Under the pieces are notes generated by a model. That model was not told the origin of the DNA and ran no database searches. It saw nothing but the letters and a program-made list of their open reading frames with translations. The position numbers were made by a program, and so were the translations under genes. 47,855 nucleotides of DNA from Elusimicrobiota bacterium (lineage in GTDB: Bacteria; Elusimicrobiota; Elusimicrobia; UBA1565; UBA9628). Positions 42,221 to 47,855 of this stretch are shown one piece after another; position 1 is the first letter of the stretch, and each line of letters begins with the position of its first letter. The DNA is taken from contig JAUYSH010000049.1 of assembly GCA_030696455.1 (NCBI GenBank), positions 1 to 47,855 of the forward strand. Reading direction: 5' to 3'.

Positions 42221-44644
42221 CTACTTCGCCGCCACCGGCGCCGCAGACGCCGAACCAATCGCTATCGTATTGATTGGCGTCACCACTTCCGCCGTCTTAT
42301 CTTTCAACGCCTTCTGCGAGGCCTGAACATCAGTATTTGCCTTCGTGACCGCCGGCTCAACCAGCTTCAAGGCTGCCGCCGCATCATCGTCAGCTTTCTT
42401 CTTGGCATCCCCAGTTGCGATCTTGGCGGCTTCGGCGGTCTCGTAAGCCTTATTGACCGCCCCTTTAAGATCCTCTACGGACTGACGGGCAGTGGGCTGC
42501 GCTTCGACCGCTCCCGAGGTCGCCTTATCGATCTCAGGTTCGTATTTCGTCTTCTTCTCGGCTGCCGTGGTCAATCCAGCCAAAGCTTTATTCAGATTAA
42601 TCTGATCTGACAAAGCTCCGGCGGGAGCAGTCTTACCCACCAGCGGCTCAAAAGACGTGATGCCCGCCTCCAAACGTTCGATATTTGAATTCAATGTCCC
42701 GATTAACGTCTTCGTTTCACCCTGAGCCGCATCGACTTGACCCACCGCCGTATCCACATCACCTTCGGCGGAGACATCAATTCCACGAGGCGGCCTCACA
42801 GCTGTATACGTTTGACCCAAAGCGGTATTCGCAGACACGATCTGGGCTTTGGCTTTTGCAATTTTGGCCACGGCCGCGTCGCGGGCCGCCCTCGCCTTAT
42901 CAGCTTCGGCAATTTCAACCTTATCCGCGCCAAATATGATCAGGCTTGCGGCGTCTTTGGCTGCCGCTTCACCGCCCGCCGCGATCAGATTAGCTTTCGC
43001 CTCGCTGAGCAGCTCCGATACCGTTTTCTCTGGCGGCGTGGAACCACACGCGGTAGAGCCTCCCCTGACCAGCTGATTCTGGGCATACTCCGTATTTTTC
43101 GCCTTGGGCCCAAGCGTCTCCGTATAGAAGGTTGCCAGCTTGGCCTGCCTATCATCCACGACAGCCACAGCGGTCCCGGCGGCCGCCGGGGTTGCGGCCG
43201 GCGCGCTGACTTTCGCGGGGATCTTGCCGCAAACGGTGCTGAGGCCCGCGCTGCTAGGCATCGGGGCCACTCGCGGCTGACCGTCCGTAGCGGGGGCCTC
43301 GGTCGACGGATCTTTTTTTCCATCTCCCGGCTTTCCGGTGGGGTAGCATTTCGTTCCAGTCTCATTGCCCTGGCCGCCGTTCAAATATTCCGAGTATGTG
43401 CCATCTCCATTAGGTTTAAAACATTTGCCGGCCGACTCGCCCGGCTTCACCGTTCCGCACATAGACAGCTTGGCGGCACTCGTGCCTATACCGCCGCACA
43501 TGAGTTCCGAGTCGGGAGCCGGGCACCCCATGCCCAAGCCCTTGCACATGCCCCAGGTGGTCAGCCCCTCGCCGAGCTTCCCCGCCGAGGCCTTCAGGAC
43601 ATCGTTGCGGATGCCGTACAGCAGGAGCTCCGGGTCCTTGAGCTTGCGCTTCTCGAACTCGAGTTTGAGCTCCTCTTCCTGGCGCTGCTTGGCCCGGAGG
43701 AACGCGAGCGACTCGCCCACACTCTTGCTGCCGCCGGGGCCGGTGCCGCTGCCCGGCTTGTCGTTGGCGCCCGCGCCGCCCTGGCCGCCGCCGCCGAAGC
43801 CCGACCCGCCGGTGGGAATCTGCTCGTTGGCCGCCGCGTTCAGGCCGGCCGCGGCGCTGCCCGCGCGGTTGAACGCGTCTCCGGCGTTGGCGCCGGCCTT
43901 CTTCGTATTGTCGAGCCCCGTCCCGCCCGTGGGGCTGCGGCTGCCCGCCACGCCCTTGAAGCCGGGGGTGTTGCGGACCAGGCGAAGGCCGCTGTTGCCG
44001 CCGCCGCCCACGCTTCCTGCCGCCGGGCCGACGGGCATGCTGCCGCCCGACGCGCTGCTGCCGCCCGACGCCACGCCCAGGCCGCGCAGGCCCGAGCCGC
44101 CGAGAGCGACCTTCGGAATCGGGAGCGGAGCCTTCTTGACCGCCGCCGAGGCCGCGCGCGACGCCGCGCCCTTGAGCGCGTCTTTATAATCCTCATCGCT
44201 GCGGGAAGGAGCCGTGGGCGGAGGCGCCGCCGGAGCCGCCGAGCCCGCCGGAGGCTGCTGCATGCCGCCGGGGCCCATCACGAGCGAGCTGGGGTCGCGC
44301 ACGTTCAGGGGCGTGATGATGTCGCCGCTCCCGCCGATGGCTCCGCCCGGGGCCATGCCGCCGGTCTCGTAGGGGCTGCTGCCGCTGCCGAAGAAGCTGC
44401 CGCTCGGCCCGCCCTTGCCCCAGCCCTGCTGGAGCGAGGCGTCGCCGTTCTCGGGAGCCATCATGAAGTGCTCGGCCAGAGGGGCCATGAACAAGGTGCC
44501 CAGGCCGGCCAGGATGAAGGCCAGGTCCTTCTTCTTGAACTGCTTGAGCCGATCGAAGAGGGTCAAGCCGGCGCCCATGCCCTTGATCTTCACCTGGGGC
44601 TTCTGAGCGTCCTTCAGAGTCGGGATCTTCGGTTGCTGATCCAT
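42221..44644 (-). CDS. Membrane-anchored Gly-rich protein with helical C-terminal half, unknown function
   Basis: The start at 44644 (807 aa) has AGGAG at the right distance and lies 10 nt after the upstream stop; a longer frame into that gene is a shadow. A short cytosolic N-terminus (KIPTLKDAQKPQVKIKG) precedes one membrane helix (about 32-50). Residues 60-320 are Gly/Ser/Ala-rich. A Cys-rich segment (about 375-440) contains GMGCPAPDSELMCGG and KCFKPNG. The last 300 residues form Ala/Lys-rich helices with heptad-like spacing. The DNA of the last third (42221 to about 43480) is visibly richer in A+T than its surroundings. No family recognised. Confidence 0.75.
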   Translation of the reverse strand: MDQQPKIPTLKDAQKPQVKIKGMGAGLTLFDRLKQFKKKDLAFILAGLGTLFMAPLAEHFMMAPENGDASLQQGWGKGGPSGSFFGSGSSPYETGGMAPGGAIGGSGDIITPLNVRDPSSLVMGPGGMQQPPAGSAAPAAPPPTAPSRSDEDYKDALKGAASRAASAAVKKAPLPIPKVALGGSGLRGLGVASGGSSASGGSMPVGPAAGSVGGGGNSGLRLVRNTPGFKGVAGSRSPTGGTGLDNTKKAGANAGDAFNRAGSAAAGLNAAANEQIPTGGSGFGGGGQGGAGANDKPGSGTGPGGSKSVGESLAFLRAKQRQEEELKLEFEKRKLKDPELLLYGIRNDVLKASAGKLGEGLTTWGMCKGLGMGCPAPDSELMCGGIGTSAAKLSMCGTVKPGESAGKCFKPNGDGTYSEYLNGGQGNETGTKCYPTGKPGDGKKDPSTEAPATDGQPRVAPMPSSAGLSTVCGKIPAKVSAPAATPAAAGTAVAVVDDRQAKLATFYTETLGPKAKNTEYAQNQLVRGGSTACGSTPPEKTVSELLSEAKANLIAAGGEAAAKDAASLIIFGADKVEIAEADKARAARDAAVAKIAKAKAQIVSANTALGQTYTAVRPPRGIDVSAEGDVDTAVGQVDAAQGETKTLIGTLNSNIERLEAGITSFEPLVGKTAPAGALSDQINLNKALAGLTTAAEKKTKYEPEIDKATSGAVEAQPTARQSVEDLKGAVNKAYETAEAAKIATGDAKKKADDDAAAALKLVEPAVTKANTDVQASQKALKDKTAEVVTPINTIAIGSASAAPVAAK

Positions 44645-44654
44645 ATTAATTCTC

Positions 44655-46460
44655 CTAGTGCGCCGCCGTTTGAATGAATTCTTCGATGTCGTCCAAATTC
44701 GTGATCTTGCAGCCTTCCTCATCGGGCTTGCACCCGTCGTAGGAGCAGGAGCGCTGGCTGCGGCACAGCTTCTTCGAGTAGCTCCGGCACGTGCTGACGA
44801 CCTGATTCTCGCGCCCCGCGCACTTGGTCTTGTACGCGAGCTTGTCCACCAGCGATCGGGACTGGCCCAGGGCCACGCAGCCGTTGGAGCGGTACTGATC
44901 GATGGCGTTCTGCACCGCCTGCTTCGCGTACGGGAGGTCCGCCTTCACCGCCGGGCAGCTGCCGCCCTCGATGTCTCCCTTGTCGTCCATCGTCGACGAC
45001 GTGATGACCCGGTCGGGCCGGCACGTCTCGCCCTCGGCGAGGACGTCCATGCACCCGCTGGCGACCTCATTGTACTCCACCTTCTTGGACTTCTCCTTGC
45101 CGCACTCCGACGCGGAGCACGGATTGCCCCGCGTCAGCGGGCACGCCTTGATGTGATCGCAGCGGACCGCCATGCTCTCGCGGCAAAGCTCCTGCATCTG
45201 ATCGCCCCAAGCCGCGCATTTCTTGATCTTGGACTTGTTCTTCTTGCTGCAGGACATGCCCTGGCCGCAGCCCAGCGCCTCGAATTCATTGCTCAGCTTC
45301 TCCTGCCTCTTGCTCAGCTCGAGCTCCTTGGGGCCGTACTTATCGTCGGCTTCGCGGCACTTCTCCGCGTCCCGGGTCATGTTCTCCGCGTCGCGGATAT
45401 AGTCGTCGGCCATGCCCGAGTCGGGCAGGTTCGGGGTGTCGATGCCGTCGATCTGCGGCGCGGTCAGGATGTCGGTGCGGTCGCCGGAGATCGCGTTGCC
45501 GTCGTACACCGCGCCGGTGTTGACCGACGCGAATTCGCCGGGGCAGTTGGTGCCCGGGGTGCAGTTGGGCGCCACCGAGATCGCCGAGCGTCCGCGCTGG
45601 GAGGCGAGCTGCACGAAGGCGCGCTGGCCGCTGATCGTACGCGTGCCGGCCACGCCTCGGTTCGCGCGGGTGTCGATCGCGGAGGCCCTCGCCTTGGACA
45701 GCCGGCCCTCGGCCCCGCCCTTGATCCGCACGCCCTTTCCGGGCTGCGCCGAGATCCCCTCGAGCCCGCCGGCGACCACGTCGCCGAGCTTGCCGCTCGC
45801 CGCGCCCTTGCCGTTGCCGAAGAAGTTCGCGCCCGCGAACGAGCCGCCGGACAGACCGCCGCCGGCCGCGCCCGAGCCGCCGCCGAACCCGCCCGCGAAA
45901 GCGCTCTTGACCAGGCCCTCGCCCTCGCCGGTGAGATCCTCGTCGGACAAAGCCACGCCCTCACCGTCGGCGGTGTTCCTGGCGTCTTCGGGATTAAGGA
46001 CGCCCTTGACCGCCCCGGGCTTGGGCAGGTTCGCCTCGCCGCCGCCCGCCGCTTCGAGATCTTTGGAGTTCCCTTTGACGAAGCCGAGCGAGCCGGTGCT
46101 GCCCGCGGCGCGCCGGATCGCCTCCGCGTCCGCGCCGCGCATGAACGCCGCCCAGCCCGCCTTCCCGCCGCCTTCCTTGGCCGAGCGGAACGCCGCCAGC
46201 AGGTCGCTGTAGTCGCGCTTGCCGCCGGCCAGCCCCCAACGAGAGGTATCCACGCCCACCTTCCCCGCCATCCACGCCACGCCCGCCGCCACCCGAGCGC
46301 CGCCCGGGAATCGGAGGATGAGGTTGGACGGGCTTATGAACAAGAACGAGGCCAAGGCCACCAGCAGGAGCAGCGCGGTCACCGTCTTGCGTGTCCTGAT
46401 GAAGAGAAGCAACGCCGCCAAAGCGCTCTTTTTCTTGTTCTTTTCAAGGAAAGTTGACAT
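44655..46460 (-). CDS. Membrane-anchored Gly-rich protein with cysteine-rich C-terminal domain
   Basis: This 601-aa protein has a basic N-terminus and one membrane helix (about 28-48). A Gly/Ala-rich middle follows, including GGFGGGSGAAGGG near 195. From about 400 to 595 there are about 19 cysteines (for example GCGQGMSC, CDHIKACPLTRGNPC, CSYDGCKPDEEGC), suggesting a disulphide-stabilised extracytoplasmic domain. A segment near residues 240-295 (AEGRLSK, RANRGVAG, GQRAFVQL, GRSAI) matches one in the neighbouring gene at 46546-47855. It is followed 10 nt later by the 807-aa gene. A TTGACA-17-TACACT promoter lies upstream. Function unknown; a pseudopilus or surface appendage component is one guess without direct support. 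Confidence 0.78.
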   Translation of the reverse strand: MSTFLEKNKKKSALAALLLFIRTRKTVTALLLLVALASFLFISPSNLILRFPGGARVAAGVAWMAGKVGVDTSRWGLAGGKRDYSDLLAAFRSAKEGGGKAGWAAFMRGADAEAIRRAAGSTGSLGFVKGNSKDLEAAGGGEANLPKPGAVKGVLNPEDARNTADGEGVALSDEDLTGEGEGLVKSAFAGGFGGGSGAAGGGLSGGSFAGANFFGNGKGAASGKLGDVVAGGLEGISAQPGKGVRIKGGAEGRLSKARASAIDTRANRGVAGTRTISGQRAFVQLASQRGRSAISVAPNCTPGTNCPGEFASVNTGAVYDGNAISGDRTDILTAPQIDGIDTPNLPDSGMADDYIRDAENMTRDAEKCREADDKYGPKELELSKRQEKLSNEFEALGCGQGMSCSKKNKSKIKKCAAWGDQMQELCRESMAVRCDHIKACPLTRGNPCSASECGKEKSKKVEYNEVASGCMDVLAEGETCRPDRVITSSTMDDKGDIEGGSCPAVKADLPYAKQAVQNAIDQYRSNGCVALGQSRSLVDKLAYKTKCAGRENQVVSTCRSYSKKLCRSQRSCSYDGCKPDEEGCKITNLDDIEEFIQTAAH

Positions 46461-46487
46461 ATTTATCTCTTTTCTTACAGCCCCGAT

Positions 46488-46516
46488 AGTGTAGTGCGTG
46501 CCTTCCGGACTGTCAA
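46488..46516 (-). promoter_or_regulatory. Promoter of the 601-aa gene and downstream cluster
   Basis: A perfect TTGACA (46516-46511) and TACACT (46493-46488) are 17 nt apart, and the -10 ends 27 nt before the ATG. It lies in the 85-nt gap after the preceding gene. Confidence 0.7.
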
Positions 46517-46545
46517 TGCGATCGACGCTCTTTTACCGAACTTTA

Positions 46546-47855
46546 TCACGGCTCTTTCCGCTCCAGATTCTCGACTTCTTTGGTTTCGGCATCCTTCTCG
46601 TTCTTGTCCTTGACCTCTTCGACCGCCTGGGTGTTCTCCTCGGTGACCCGGGAGTTCTCGGTCACGGTGTCGGGCGGGTTGCAGTTCTTGGGGTCGGTGC
46701 CTTCGTTATAGGCCTTGTCGATGCAGTACTTGTTGATCTCGTCCTGCTTGGTGTCGCCGGTGCGCGCGGCCAGGCCCTGGCTCATCGAGTCGGCCATGCC
46801 CTTCATCATCTCGGCCATCTGGCTCATCATGACGCTCATGCCGACGAGCATGCCGCCGATGGCGATCAGGATCGCTCCCCACGGCAAACTGGCGGCTCCC
46901 GCAGCCATCAATGCAATACCCACGATCATCAGCATGGCCGCCTTCTTCTTCATATCGCCGGCCTGCTTGGCCATCTCCGCGATCGCGGCGATCATGGCGA
47001 GCGAATTCGGATCCATGCCGACGCCCTCGGGGATGTCCACGTTCGGCGCCGTCACGTCGGGCGCGCCGCCGGGGCCGCTCGGAGTGTCCACGGCTCCGGT
47101 GCCCACGCCCGGGCCGCCTTCGATGTTCGAGCCTCCGGGCGTCGAGCCGTCGAACGCCGTCGCCGCCGATGACCGAGCGCCTTCCGCGGCCGAAGTCCCG
47201 GCGCCGAGAGCCGACATCCCCTTGGCCACCTTCAGCTGGCCGAAAGCCCGGTTTCCCCGCACCTGCTTGCCCGAGCCGCCCGCGACCCGGCGTCCCGTCC
47301 GCGCGTTCTTCGAGGCGGTCAACCGCCCTTTCGCGGCGCCTTTGATAGTGGTCTTCGACAATCCCTCGTTGAACTTCGGGGCCGCGTTGCTGCCGGCGAA
47401 GATGTTCTTGCCGCCGAAGCCGCCGCCGAGGCTCGAGGAGAGCTTGGCGCCGCTCAGGTTGTTCTCGAGGCCGGGGCGGCCGCCGAGGCCGGACGCGTCG
47501 CCGTCGGCGATCTGCTCGGGCATGACCGGCGCCTCCGCCGTCTGCTCCTCGGGAGCCTTCTCCGCCTCGGCCTTCTTGGCCGCGGCCGCCTTGATCGGGT
47601 CGAACATGATCTCGCCCTTGCTGGCGATGTAGCCGGTGCGGTCCACGTCGCCGGAGCGGATCTTCATCGAGGAAGCGATCGCGCCCAGGTCGCCGTAGCC
47701 GCCGGCCCCCGCGCCCCCTCCGTTGAGCATGGCGTAGCCGAACAGGCCCGCGCCCCCGAGGAACATCGCCGCGCCCGCCGCCAGGATCGCCTTGCCCATG
47801 ACCGTCGCCGTCAAGCTCGCGAGCATCGAGGAAAGCCAGCCGCCGCCGGCCGCGT
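46546..47855 (-). CDS. Gly/Ala-rich membrane protein, partial at the window edge
   Basis: The frame is open to base 47855, so the 5' end is probably missing; an ATG at 47826 would give 426 aa but leaves in-frame coding upstream. A hydrophobic helix lies near the N-terminus (AILAAGAAMFLGGAGLFGYA). A Gly/Ser-rich segment follows, then the module AAKGRLTASKNARTGRRVAG plus RGNRAFGQL (47203-47352), shared with the 601-aa neighbour. Two further helices are near 300-345 of the 426-aa form (MLMIVGIALMAAGA, ILIAIGGMLVGMSV). The tail is acidic and Glu/Lys-rich with two cysteines (YCIDKAYN, KNCNPPD). It is probably an inner-membrane partner of the next genes. Function unknown. Confidence 0.72.
   Translation of the reverse strand, partial: AAGGGWLSSMLASLTATVMGKAILAAGAAMFLGGAGLFGYAMLNGGGAGAGGYGDLGAIASSMKIRSGDVDRTGYIASKGEIMFDPIKAAAAKKAEAEKAPEEQTAEAPVMPEQIADGDASGLGGRPGLENNLSGAKLSSSLGGGFGGKNIFAGSNAAPKFNEGLSKTTIKGAAKGRLTASKNARTGRRVAGGSGKQVRGNRAFGQLKVAKGMSALGAGTSAAEGARSSAATAFDGSTPGGSNIEGGPGVGTGAVDTPSGPGGAPDVTAPNVDIPEGVGMDPNSLAMIAAIAEMAKQAGDMKKKAAMLMIVGIALMAAGAASLPWGAILIAIGGMLVGMSVMMSQMAEMMKGMADSMSQGLAARTGDTKQDEINKYCIDKAYNEGTDPKNCNPPDTVTENSRVTEENTQAVEEVKDKNEKDAETKEVENLERKEP

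Noticed and set aside
1-47855. CRISPR array, rRNA or tRNA genes
   Set aside because: I saw no regularly spaced direct repeats with unique spacers, no cloverleaf with typical T-loop sequence and no rRNA-like segment.
39544-47855. Type IV pilus or type II secretion operon
   Set aside because: The N-terminal helices lack the prepilin G/F cleavage pattern followed by E5, and no GspE/PilB-type ATPase or GspF-like gene is present.

Overview
The window is a high-GC bacterial chromosome segment in which almost every gene lies on the minus strand. No rRNA, tRNA or plasmid gene fixes the taxonomy. Very large secreted proteins rich in Ala and Pro, a REP-type transposase with a C-terminal DnaA-like helix-turn-helix, and an HNH nuclease relic suggest an uncultured phylum such as Elusimicrobiota or Omnitrophota. 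That placement is inference from style, not proof.

Layout, read in the minus-strand transcription direction from right to left. (1) 47855-39544: four genes for exported or membrane-anchored proteins of unknown function. The first three have an N-terminal membrane segment and long Gly/Ser/Ala-rich tracts; the fourth is a secreted protein followed by a strong intrinsic terminator. (2) 39419-31056: a 2787-aa protein with a Sec-type signal peptide, a very long helical body and the motifs of a SecA-like superfamily 2 ATPase, split by a coiled-coil insertion of more than 900 residues. (3) 31006-27931: a tight operon of an RF-1/GGQ ribosome-rescue protein, the ribosome-assembly GTPase EngB (YihA) and a prolyl oligopeptidase, with a 16-bp palindrome in the promoter spacer. 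(4) 27900-26230: a Kef-type cation/proton antiporter. (5) 26132-23944: a lipoprotein and a secreted HExxH metalloprotease with a 4-nt overlap. (6) 23807-21518: an accessory island with a frameshifted HNH endonuclease gene on the plus strand and a REP-associated tyrosine transposase (RAYT) that has lost its HUH histidines, flanked by direct repeats and palindromes. (7) 21447-5113: a 5444-aa protein with signal peptide, two clusters of membrane helices, a tandem 150-aa duplication, a beta-rich stretch, several TolC/OMF-like repeats, coiled coils and a C-terminal membrane anchor. (8) 5005-3752: a smaller Ala/Pro-rich exported protein with a C-terminal anchor. (9) 3691-159: a histidine kinase overlapping a LysM/FecR-like protein, then a 28-bp inverted repeat at the window start.

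Most of the coding capacity therefore goes to the cell envelope. The two giant proteins are the most unusual objects: one carries an apparent ATPase motor behind a signal peptide, the other appears to hold several outer-membrane-factor repeats in one chain. Small housekeeping genes (EngB, release-factor-like protein, antiporter) sit between them.

Several genes have a TANNNT hexamer only 5-12 nt upstream of the start codon, which points to leaderless or nearly leaderless transcripts. Others (44655-46460, 31056-39419) have TTGACA/CTGACA-N17-TACACT promoters with a normal leader. All assignments come from reading the sequence by eye; no database search was run.
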